A stretch of 9,627 bases of DNA from assembly GCA_020057645.1 (NCBI GenBank), contig JAGVFL010000176.1:1-9627 (forward strand). Direction: 5' to 3'. Shown here piece by piece: positions 1 to 6,287 of this stretch (the stretch's first letter is position 1; each line of letters begins with the position of its first letter). The position numbers and the translations under genes are program-made. Source of the stretch: Candidatus Omnitrophota bacterium. Its GTDB lineage: Bacteria; Omnitrophota; Gorgyraeia; Gorgyraeales; Gorgyraeaceae. Below the pieces are notes generated by a model. That model was not told the origin of the DNA. It made no database searches and saw nothing but the letters and a program-made list of their open reading frames with translations.

Positions 1-7
1 CAGCCAT
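1..7 (-). CDS. Start of a further gene, cut by the left window edge (identity unknown; possibly a pilin or pilus component)
   Basis: Only the first seven bases are present: an ATG at 7-5, a GCT codon (Met-Ala) and one further base. The call rests on the signals in front of it: a perfect CAAGGAGGT at 20-12, five bases between its GGAGG and the ATG, and an extended -10 at 39-31. It follows pilC by about 100 bases on the same strand. In type IV pilus clusters the gene after pilC is often a major pilin or prepilin peptidase, and a strong ribosome-binding site with a private promoter would suit an abundant pilin. That identity is inference from position only; no coding sequence is available to test it. 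Confidence 0.5.
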
Positions 8-11
8 AATG

Positions 12-20
12 ACCTCCTTG
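12..20 (-). promoter_or_regulatory. Perfect Shine-Dalgarno for the gene at the left edge
   Basis: On the minus strand this reads CAAGGAGGT, a full complement to the 16S anti-Shine-Dalgarno, ending four bases before an ATG. It is the strongest ribosome-binding site in the window and contrasts with pilC and the two pilB genes, which have no clear one. Confidence 0.75.
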
Positions 21-30
21 TAAAGAGTGC

Positions 31-39
31 ATTATAGCA
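31..39 (-). promoter_or_regulatory. Extended -10 promoter element (TGCTATAAT)
   Basis: The minus strand reads TGC followed by a perfect TATAAT, an extended -10 box. A start of transcription about seven bases downstream (near position 24) would give a short leader reaching directly into the Shine-Dalgarno at 20-12. No good -35 is present at 16-18 bp spacing (GAAATG at 17), which fits an extended -10 promoter or one helped by an activator. The 24-bp repeat at 47-94 lies where an activator would bind. It would let the left-edge gene be expressed independently of, and above, the motor operon. Confidence 0.5.
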
Positions 40-46
40 TCTTTAG

Positions 47-94
47 AATAGGACATTTCTAAATTGGCATAATAGGACATTATCATTTTGGGAT
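47..94. repeat. Two-copy 24-bp direct repeat between pilC and the next gene
   Basis: Two adjacent 24-bp units, 47-70 and 71-94, both begin with AATAGGACATT. They agree at about 18 of 24 positions, including a shared TTGG near the end. The second unit is followed by TGACA (94-98), so read on the minus strand the block opens with TGTCA six bases after the pilC stop codon. The block overlaps the region upstream of the extended -10 at 39-31. It may be a pair of regulator-binding sites, or the remnant of a transposable-element end: elements of the IS21/IS481 type have TG..CA termini, and IS21 ends carry internal repeats. No transposase is present in the window. Confidence 0.6.
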
Positions 95-104
95 GACAGG
101 AAAG

Positions 105-1307
105 CTAGTGAGCGATGATTTCCGTAAGTTTGAATACAGGCAAGAACATGGCAATTACTATACCGCCTATCACTATGCCGAGGAAAGCTATAATCAAAGG
201 TTCTATAAGGCTGGTGAGGCCGCTTACAGCAGCGTCTACCTGGTCTTCATAAAAATCAGCTATTTTAGTGAGCATTTTTTCGAGTTCGCCTGTCTGCTCT
301 CCTACCTTGATCATTCTGACTACCATCGGAGGAAAAGCGCCGCTCTTGGCCAGAGGGTCTGCTATGTTCTCGCCTTCTTTTATGCCGTTGCGCACAGACT
401 CCACTGCCTTTTCTATAACGGCATTCCCCGCGGTTTTACCCACTATTTCCAATGAAACGAGTATCGGCACGCCGCTTTTAACAAGCGTCGCGAGCGTCCT
501 TGAAAATTTTGCGACAGCCACTTTTCTGAAAAGACCTCCCAAGATAGGCAAGCGAAGAAGTGTTTTGTCAAAGTTTTCCTTTCCCTGAGGAGTCCTCATG
601 TACTTTTTTAACGCAAATACAATGGCGATAATCACTGCCACCACATATAAAAACATCTCTCTTATGGTATCGCTTACAAGGATCAGGATTCTCGTAGGCA
701 AAGGCAGCGTCCCGCCCAGCATTGTAAATATGCCTTTAAAAGTCGGAATGACCTTTATAAGCATGACAAGCGTTATAAGGATGGCCATTGATATTACGAC
801 AGCCGGGTAGACAAGACTGGATTTTACTTTTCTCTGCAGCATGCTTGATTTTTCAAGATACGCCGCGAGCCTGTCCAGGATATCGTCCAGCGCGCCGCTC
901 GATTCGCCTGCCCGTACCATATTTATATAAAGAGTTGAAAAAACCGCGGGGTGCCTCGCGAGCGCATCGGAAAGGCTTGAGCCTGTCTCTACGTCATCTT
1001 TTACCTTTGCCAGGATATTTTTAAAGACAGGCGTTTCTATCTGTTCGCATAAAATATCCAGGGCCTGAACCAGGGGTATACCGCTATCTACCATGGTGGC
1101 AAGCTGCCTGGAAAATATAACTATCTCATCCAGCTTTACCTTGCCGCCTAAAGACATGATCCTTCTCTTTGCGGTTTCTTCTATGGAAATTATAACAAGG
1201 TCTTTTTTGCGGAGCGCGTCTATCAGAAGCTCCTTGTCTGAATATTCCAGAATCCCGCTTACTGTCTTGCCGCCGGCCTCTTTTGCTGTATATTTAAATG
1301 TCGGCAT
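105..1307 (-). CDS. pilC: Type IV pilus inner-membrane platform protein PilC (GspF family)
   Basis: A 400-residue polytopic inner-membrane protein that forms the platform on which PilB and PilT act to add or remove pilins. The start MPTFKYTA is typical of PilC. Two T2SSF domains are visible, about 65-188 and 267-390. Each has the family helix pattern around a (V/A)GE motif: MVRAGESSGAL at 130-140 and MIKVGEQTGEL at 332-342. Membrane segments lie near 168-190, 217-235 and 368-392. Length and C-terminus (FLPVFKLTEI) are normal for the family, so the protein is complete. It follows pilB by 56 bases filled by a hairpin. The bases before the ATG (minus strand CGCGCAATATT) contain no Shine-Dalgarno, which is unusual for a free-standing start. 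The GspF name of type II secretion is equivalent; neighbouring pilT favours pili. Confidence 0.95.
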   Translation of the reverse strand: MPTFKYTAKEAGGKTVSGILEYSDKELLIDALRKKDLVIISIEETAKRRIMSLGGKVKLDEIVIFSRQLATMVDSGIPLVQALDILCEQIETPVFKNILAKVKDDVETGSSLSDALARHPAVFSTLYINMVRAGESSGALDDILDRLAAYLEKSSMLQRKVKSSLVYPAVVISMAILITLVMLIKVIPTFKGIFTMLGGTLPLPTRILILVSDTIREMFLYVVAVIIAIVFALKKYMRTPQGKENFDKTLLRLPILGGLFRKVAVAKFSRTLATLVKSGVPILVSLEIVGKTAGNAVIEKAVESVRNGIKEGENIADPLAKSGAFPPMVVRMIKVGEQTGELEKMLTKIADFYEDQVDAAVSGLTSLIEPLIIAFLGIVIGGIVIAMFLPVFKLTEIIAH

Positions 1308-1315
1308 AATATTGC

Positions 1316-1364
1316 GCGAAGCTCGCGGAGCCTGCCTCGAGTAACGTCGAGGGGCTCGCTTCGC
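1316..1364. repeat. GC-rich palindromic element filling the pilB-pilC junction
   Basis: A 49-base near-palindrome. The outer arms are GCGAAGC (1316-1322) and GCTTCGC (1358-1364). A middle stem GGAGCC/GGCTC follows, and an inner stem CCTCGA/TCGAGG closes a six-base loop. The two sides are offset by a five-base bulge on one side and a two-base bulge on the other. It starts at the last base of the pilB stop codon and ends eight bases before the pilC ATG. It is much richer in GC than its surroundings. No T-run follows it on the minus strand, so it is not a standard intrinsic terminator. It may tune pilC levels through RNA folding, or be an inserted repetitive element. Confidence 0.7.
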
Positions 1365-2995
1365 TACTCCTCCGTTGTTACCCGCACAACCTCTTCCATG
1401 GTAGTTACGCCGTTCTTATATTTTTCCATACCATCGTCGCGGAGCGTCTTCATGCCCTTTGAGACAGCGTAATTTCTTATGTCGTCCACAGAAACGTTTT
1501 CTATTATCATCTCTCGAATCTTATCGTCCACTGCCAGCGCCTCAAGTATGGCTATCCTTCCTAAATAACCTGTTGAATTGCACTTATTGCAGCCTTTGCC
1601 CTTGCAGAATTTACATATTACTCTGCATAGCCTCTGCGCAGCCACAAGCACGATAGAACTCGCTATCAGAAAAGGCTCTACTCCCATATCAATAAGCCTG
1701 GAAATAGCGGTAGGCGCGTCATTCGTATGAAGCGTGCTTAACACCAATTGTCCCGTAAGAGACGCCTTTATCGCGATATCCGCGGTCTCAGAATCCCTTA
1801 TCTCGCCTATCATTATTATGTCAGGACTTTGCCTTAATAATGACCGCAGCCCGTTTGCAAAGGTCAGCCCTATGTCAGAATTTGCCTGTATCTGCGTTAT
1901 GCCTTCCACCTGATATTCAACCGGATCTTCAATGGTTATAATACTCTTATCAGGCGTATTCATCTGATTTATCACTGAATAAAGAGTCGTAGATTTTCCG
2001 CTACCTGTAGGGCCTGTCACGAGTATCATGCCAAAAGGCTTTGCTATTGCCTCTTTAAACCTCGCGAGGGTATCGCTGGAAAAACCAAGCGCGTCAAGGC
2101 CCATTGAAAGGTTAGCTTTATCAAGCGCCCTTAAAACCACCTTGCCTCCGAAAGCGGTCGGCAGCATAGACACCCTGAAGTCCACCTCTTTTTTTTGCAG
2201 TCTTATCTTAAACCTGCCATCCTGCGGCATTCTTGATTCAGTGATATCCATACCTGACATAATCTTTAATCTTGCGAGCACGGCATTCTGATTCTTCTTT
2301 GGTATTTTCAAAGCCTCCTGCAGGTTTCCGTCGATCCTGTATCTTACGCGAAGATAATCTTCTTCGGATTCAACGTGAATATCAGAAGCTCTTTTTCTTA
2401 GAGCTTCCTGTATTATTAAATTCACCATTTTAACAATAGGCGGCGTCTCCCCTTCAAGCACAGCCTCGCTGATGTCAAATTCCTCCTTCGCTATGCTTAT
2501 AACCTCAAGATTAGAATCTTCCGCATTTTTAATAGCGTCCGACAAAGACCTGTCTTCTGAATTGTAAAACCTGTCTATGGCATCCAGTATGCCGGTTTCA
2601 GTGCCGAGCACAGGCTCTATCTTAAATTTTGTAAGCGCCTTCAGGTCGTCTACCGCAAATATGTTCAATGGATCTGCCATGGCGACTATCAGCGTATTGG
2701 TAAACCTGCATATGGGGATAACCCTGTATTGCCTTGCCATTGCTTCGGGTATCAGATTGACGCAATCTTCATCCACTTTATACTTTGAAAGATCAATGGC
2801 GGGCATGCTGAGCTCCTTGCTCATCGCGGACATCAGATCTTTTTCGCTCAATATGCCCTCTTTAACAAGTATCCTGCCGAGACTTCCGCCGCCGTCTTTA
2901 ATCTGGAGATTTCTGGCTCTCTCAAGATCTTTTTCCGTAATAAGCTTACTGTCTATCAGCGCCTGCGTTAATCTGTCTTTTAAAGATTTAGCCAT
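1364..2995 (-). CDS. pilB: PilB/GspE-type pilus assembly ATPase, second of two tandem copies
   Basis: A 543-residue cytoplasmic hexameric ATPase that powers pilin polymerisation. N-terminal MshEN domain: motif I at 8-31 (RLTQALIDSKLITEKDLE...), motif II at 38-61. A linker with a second small domain follows, then the RecA-like ATPase. Visible motifs are ASDIH at 203-207, Walker A GPTGSGKS at 328-335, Asp box with E356-D357, Walker B GEIRD at 397-401 and His box ending at H423. A very compact zinc knuckle has C461, C464, C469 and C472 (CxxC-x4-CxxC), shorter than in its paralogue. All catalytic residues are intact. It starts six bases after the stop of the preceding pilB copy with no Shine-Dalgarno, so translation is probably coupled. 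It is a paralogue of the gene upstream, evidently a tandem duplication. Which copy drives extension cannot be told from sequence. Confidence 0.93.
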   Translation of the reverse strand: MAKSLKDRLTQALIDSKLITEKDLERARNLQIKDGGGSLGRILVKEGILSEKDLMSAMSKELSMPAIDLSKYKVDEDCVNLIPEAMARQYRVIPICRFTNTLIVAMADPLNIFAVDDLKALTKFKIEPVLGTETGILDAIDRFYNSEDRSLSDAIKNAEDSNLEVISIAKEEFDISEAVLEGETPPIVKMVNLIIQEALRKRASDIHVESEEDYLRVRYRIDGNLQEALKIPKKNQNAVLARLKIMSGMDITESRMPQDGRFKIRLQKKEVDFRVSMLPTAFGGKVVLRALDKANLSMGLDALGFSSDTLARFKEAIAKPFGMILVTGPTGSGKSTTLYSVINQMNTPDKSIITIEDPVEYQVEGITQIQANSDIGLTFANGLRSLLRQSPDIIMIGEIRDSETADIAIKASLTGQLVLSTLHTNDAPTAISRLIDMGVEPFLIASSIVLVAAQRLCRVICKFCKGKGCNKCNSTGYLGRIAILEALAVDDKIREMIIENVSVDDIRNYAVSKGMKTLRDDGMEKYKNGVTTMEEVVRVTTEE

Positions 2996-3001
2996 ATATT
3001 T

Positions 3002-4720
3002 TTATTCGTCCGCTACTGTCACGCGCAATATTTCTTCCAGGCTGGTGAGGCCTGCCAGAACTTTTAAAATACCGTCTTCGCGCAATGTCCTCATGCCTTC
3101 ATTGCGGGCGGCTTGCTTTACTTCATTTTCTCTGGCGCGTCTCAAAACAAGATCCCTTATGGCAGGCGTGATCGGAAGCACTTCGCATATGCCCACCCTG
3201 CCCGAATACCCTGTATTCAAACAAGCGCCGCATCCTTTTGCTCTATAAAATGAAATGTCTTTTGTCTTTTTGACATTAATCCCAAGCTTTGAGCACAAGA
3301 CCTCGCCGGGTTTATAAACCTCCCTGCATTTAAGGCACAATTTTCGTATGAGCCTTTGAGCGACTATTGCGATAAGCGACGCGCTTATTAAAAAAGGCTC
3401 GCAGCCCATATTCACTAGACGCACCACTGAGCCGGGAGCGGTAGTCGTATGAAGCGTGCTCAATACCAGATGGCCCGTAAGGGCGGATTTTATAGCTATG
3501 TCGACTGTATCAAAATCTCTTATTTCTCCTATCATTATCACGTCCGGATCCTGCCTCAGTATTGATCTTAGGGCGCTCGCAAAAGTAAGGCCTGTCTCCG
3601 GCCTGGCCGTGACCTGATTAATGCCTTCTATCTGGTATTCAATAGGGTCTTCGACGGTTATGATATTTTTCTCAGGCGTATGGATGTATTTAATCAGGGA
3701 ATAGAGCGTCGTGGTCTTTCCGCTTCCCGTCGGGCCGCAGACAAGTATCATACCGTGAGGCCTGGAGACGCATTTTTTCAGCTTATCTAAATCGTCCCCG
3801 CTGAATCCTAATTTACCGATATCCAATATCCCCTGGGATTTATCCAGAACCCTCAGCGCTACTTTTTCGCCTTTGCTTGAAGGGAGAATGCTCACCCTGA
3901 AATCTATGTTGTTATTATTTATCTGCAACCTGAACCTGCCGTCTTGAGGAAGCCGGCGCTCAGCGATGTTCAGCTCGGACATGACCTTTATTCTCGAAAC
4001 AACGGATTCGTGCATATTTTTCGGAAGCGATTCCGCCTCCTTTAATGCCCCGTCCACCCTGTATCTGACGCGCACTGAATTTTCCATAGGTTCTATAAGT
4101 ATATCGCTGGACTTGGCCCTTATCCCATTTTCTAAAATCATGTTTGTCAATTTCACGACAGGCGCTTCTTCCACCAGCCTGAAAAGCCTTTCAGAATCTA
4201 CTTTCTCCTCTGCCTCTCCTACCTGGATGATCTCCATTTCCTGCGTCTTTAAATCTTTCATTAATTCTTCTATTGCTTCGCGGGTGTTCTCTCCGTAATA
4301 CTGATCCATTGCATCCTGAACCTCTTTTTGAGAAGCGATAATAATGCCTATGTCAAGGCCCGTGAGGGACCTGAGGTCATCTATCGCGAATATGTTCAAC
4401 GGATCCGCCATGGCAACGGTGAGCATGTTGCCGACTCTCGAAACAGGTATTATCTGATATTTATTCGCTATGTCGCGCGGAATAAGTTTTAAAAGCCCCT
4501 GGTCTATTTTAAAACGCGCCAGAGATATAGGCGGGATACCAAGGCCCTGGCTAAGAACTGACATCAAATCTTTTTCCGTTATGAAGCCGGACTGAACCAG
4601 TATGTTTTTGAGAGAGCCGCCCTTTTCCCTCTGGATGTTCAATGCCTTATCCAGCTGGGCTTTTGATATGGCTTTATTGTTTATCAATAATTCAACTAAT
4701 CGCTCTTTAAGAGAATACAT
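3002..4720 (-). CDS. pilB: PilB/GspE-type pilus assembly ATPase, first of two tandem copies
   Basis: A 572-residue hexameric ATPase of the type IV pilus/type II secretion family. The N-terminal MshEN domain has motif I at 7-30 (starting RLVELL) and motif II at 36-59 (starting SLKNIL), separated by REKGG; both have lost the motif glycine after the leucine. In the ATPase part I see Walker A GPTGSGKT at 329-336, Asp box E357-D358, Walker B GEIRD at 398-402 and His box H417 to H424. The zinc-binding cysteines C462/C465 and C497/C500 have a 31-residue insert between the pairs, carrying an extra C476. The family's ASDIH element reads SSDIL here (204-208), replacing the histidine that its paralogue keeps. 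It begins two bases after the stop of the small MshEN gene, with no Shine-Dalgarno, so it is probably translated by coupling. It may be specialised relative to the downstream copy. Confidence 0.93.
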   Translation of the reverse strand: MYSLKERLVELLINNKAISKAQLDKALNIQREKGGSLKNILVQSGFITEKDLMSVLSQGLGIPPISLARFKIDQGLLKLIPRDIANKYQIIPVSRVGNMLTVAMADPLNIFAIDDLRSLTGLDIGIIIASQKEVQDAMDQYYGENTREAIEELMKDLKTQEMEIIQVGEAEEKVDSERLFRLVEEAPVVKLTNMILENGIRAKSSDILIEPMENSVRVRYRVDGALKEAESLPKNMHESVVSRIKVMSELNIAERRLPQDGRFRLQINNNNIDFRVSILPSSKGEKVALRVLDKSQGILDIGKLGFSGDDLDKLKKCVSRPHGMILVCGPTGSGKTTTLYSLIKYIHTPEKNIITVEDPIEYQIEGINQVTARPETGLTFASALRSILRQDPDVIMIGEIRDFDTVDIAIKSALTGHLVLSTLHTTTAPGSVVRLVNMGCEPFLISASLIAIVAQRLIRKLCLKCREVYKPGEVLCSKLGINVKKTKDISFYRAKGCGACLNTGYSGRVGICEVLPITPAIRDLVLRRARENEVKQAARNEGMRTLREDGILKVLAGLTSLEEILRVTVADE

Positions 4721-4722
4721 AG

Positions 4723-5160
4723 TTATTTATAATATTTTTCTATCGCCTTTTTTATATCGCTTGCCGTGCTTACAAAAAGCTGCACGCATAAACCCGACAG
4801 AAGCGCGATGTCTTCTACTGCCTGGCTATTCAAAGGATTAGCCATCGCTATCGTAAGATTATAGCCTATCTTATCCACCGGAATAAGGCAATACTGTATA
4901 GAAACATTTTTAGGGACTATCTTTACGATTTCCGTATCAATTTCATAATTTTCCAGCGGCAAATACGGAAAACCATACTGAGCCATAATGGCCTGAGCAA
5001 TTGCCTCTTCGCTCACATAACCTAAATCAACCATAATCTGGCCTATCAGTCCGCCCTTGTCTTTCTGGACTTCCAAGGCGTGCTTAAGCTGATCTTTGGT
5101 TATAAGGTTCCTATCGGCTAAAAGTTCGCCTAATTGTTTCAGGTTAATTCTATTTGCCAC
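4723..5160 (-). CDS. Free-standing MshEN (GspE N-terminal) domain protein, candidate c-di-GMP receptor
   Basis: A 145-residue soluble protein consisting only of the N-terminal part of a PilB/GspE ATPase, with no ATPase motors. Motif I is at 9-32 (QLGELLADRNLITK... ending in Q32), a five-residue spacer KDKGG follows, and motif II is at 38-61 (LIGQIMVDLG... ending in Q61). This is exactly the 24-5-24 layout of MshEN, known to bind cyclic di-GMP in other proteins. The conserved arginine opening the motif is Q and L here. After it comes the small domain with IAMANPLNSQAVEDI, matching IAMADPLN in both pilB genes. The start is GTG at 5160-5158, overlapping the end of pilT by 11 bases. AAAGGA lies six bases upstream; no in-frame ATG occurs before residue 43. 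It is possibly a regulatory subunit mixing with PilB or PilT; that role is inference. Confidence 0.85.
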   Translation of the reverse strand: MANRINLKQLGELLADRNLITKDQLKHALEVQKDKGGLIGQIMVDLGYVSEEAIAQAIMAQYGFPYLPLENYEIDTEIVKIVPKNVSIQYCLIPVDKIGYNLTIAMANPLNSQAVEDIALLSGLCVQLFVSTASDIKKAIEKYYK

Positions 5161-6217
5161 GCAGCATCCTTTCCATGTCCTGCGCCTCTGTAGTGCTCGC
5201 CAGCGCCTCTTCTTCTGAAATGTCGCCTTTTTTGCAGAGCCCCAAAAGCGCCTGATTCATGGTCTGCATGTTATCCTTCTGGCCTGTCTGAATAACAGAG
5301 TACATTTGATGAATTTTTGATTCTCTTATTAGGCTTTTTACCGCATTATTCGCGACAAGAACTTCTACCGCGAGAACCCTGCCTTTTCCGCTTTTGCGCG
5401 GCAAGAGCTGCTGGGAAAGAACCCCTGTTAATACAAAAGAAAGCTGAGTCCTTACCTGCGCCTGCTGCCTTGAAGGAAATACATCTATAATGCGGTTTAT
5501 TGTCTGCGCGCTGTCTGAGGTATGAAGCGTTGCAAAAACAAGATGCCCCGTCTCTGCAATCACGAGCGCGGCTTCTATTGTCTCCAGGTCTCTCATTTCT
5601 CCTATCAGAATAACGTCGGGGTCTTCTCTCAGCATATGCTTGAGTCCCTGCAGAAATGAATGGGTGTCAGATCCGACCTCTCTCTGGTTTATTATGGCTT
5701 TTTTATTTAGATGCACATATTCTATGGGATCCTCTATTGTTATGATATGGCCGCCTCTCGTCATATTTATATAGTCTATCATCGAGGCAAGGCTTGTGGA
5801 TTTTCCGCTTCCGGTAGCGCCCGTGACAAGCACGAGCCCCTTTTGCCTATTGCAGAAATCCCGGACTATGTTTACGGGAAGGCCGCATTCTTCAAAACTC
5901 ATTATCTTAAAAGGAAGCGCCCTGATAGCAGCGCCTACGCATCCTCTTTGAAAAAATACATTTACCCTGAACCTGCTCAGGCCTTGTATCGTAAATGCAA
6001 AATCCAGCTCTTTATCCCTTTTAAACTTGTCTTTCTGCTCTTCCGTAAGAATAGAATACACAAGGCCCTTCGCCGAAGCTTCGTCCAACATCTCGCCGCT
6101 TACAGGCACAAGGTTTCCATCCAGTCTCATCTGCGGCGCAGCCCCTGCGCCTAAATGTAAATCAGAAGCGCCTTTTTGCACAGCATCTCTTAATAATTGA
6201 TTCAAATCTATTGCCAT
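5150..6217 (-). CDS. pilT: Twitching motility/pilus retraction ATPase PilT
   Basis: A 355-residue hexameric ATPase that depolymerises type IV pili, giving retraction and twitching motility. An N-terminal PAS-like region with GASDLHLGAG (16-25) precedes the RecA-like core. Motifs: Walker A GATGSGKS at 133-140, Asp box IEDPIEY at 161-167, Walker B GEMRD at 206-210, His box H225 to H232. The C-terminal AVKSLIRESK at 292-301 matches the PilT hallmark AIRNLIREGK needed for retraction, which separates it from PilB. An ATG 13 codons upstream (6256) is rejected because it lies in the centre of a palindrome. The ATG at 6217 has GGAAGGAG ahead, five bases away, and starts MAIDLNQLL as expected. It shares an operon with the degenerate GGDEF gene upstream and overlaps the MshEN gene downstream. 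Confidence 0.96.
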   Translation of the reverse strand: MAIDLNQLLRDAVQKGASDLHLGAGAAPQMRLDGNLVPVSGEMLDEASAKGLVYSILTEEQKDKFKRDKELDFAFTIQGLSRFRVNVFFQRGCVGAAIRALPFKIMSFEECGLPVNIVRDFCNRQKGLVLVTGATGSGKSTSLASMIDYINMTRGGHIITIEDPIEYVHLNKKAIINQREVGSDTHSFLQGLKHMLREDPDVILIGEMRDLETIEAALVIAETGHLVFATLHTSDSAQTINRIIDVFPSRQQAQVRTQLSFVLTGVLSQQLLPRKSGKGRVLAVEVLVANNAVKSLIRESKIHQMYSVIQTGQKDNMQTMNQALLGLCKKGDISEEEALASTTEAQDMERMLRGK

Positions 6218-6222
6218 TTTCA

Positions 6223-6230
6223 CTCCTTCC
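6223..6230 (-). promoter_or_regulatory. Shine-Dalgarno fixing the pilT start, abutting a hairpin
   Basis: The minus strand reads GGAAGGAG, five bases before the ATG at 6217. It decides the start in favour of 6217 over the upstream ATG at 6256. Its first two bases (6230-6229) are also the last two bases of the outer hairpin arm, so folding of that hairpin could affect access of the ribosome. Confidence 0.8.
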
Positions 6231-6279
6231 TGATAAATAAGGTTACACTCTGACATTGTCAGAGTGTAAACTTATCAGG
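6229..6279. repeat. Palindromic element, copy 1, between the GGDEF gene and pilT
   Basis: The inner perfect arms are TTACACTCTGACA (6243-6255) and TGTCAGAGTGTAA (6257-6269) around a single central base. Outer arms CCTGATAA (6229-6236) and TTATCAGG (6272-6279) extend it through an asymmetric internal loop, giving a 51-base structure. The 28 bases from 6242 to 6269 are identical to those of the copy at 9316-9343, in the same orientation. It begins nine bases after the GGDEF stop codon and runs into the pilT Shine-Dalgarno. No T-run follows, so it is not a standard terminator. It may be a REP-like mobile repeat, an RNA-processing hairpin or, less likely, an operator. Confidence 0.9.
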
Positions 6280-6287
6280 GCAGCAAT

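Noticed and set aside
93..455. Plus-strand open frame of 120 codons near the left edge
   Set aside because: It is fully antisense to the end of pilC, aromatic-rich and without recognisable motifs. Its start overlaps the repeat after pilC.
2577..3248. Long plus-strand open frame (223 codons) across the pilB-pilB junction
   Set aside because: It is antisense to two genes with clear ATPase motifs, has serine-rich low-information composition, and shows no domain or ribosome-binding site.
5711..6154. Plus-strand open frame of 147 codons
   Set aside because: It is a shadow of pilT, whose catalytic motifs fix the true frame.
6218..6256. Upstream ATG extending pilT by 13 residues
   Set aside because: The ATG lies at the centre of the palindrome with no Shine-Dalgarno. 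The ATG at 6217 has a strong one and gives the usual PilT N-terminus.
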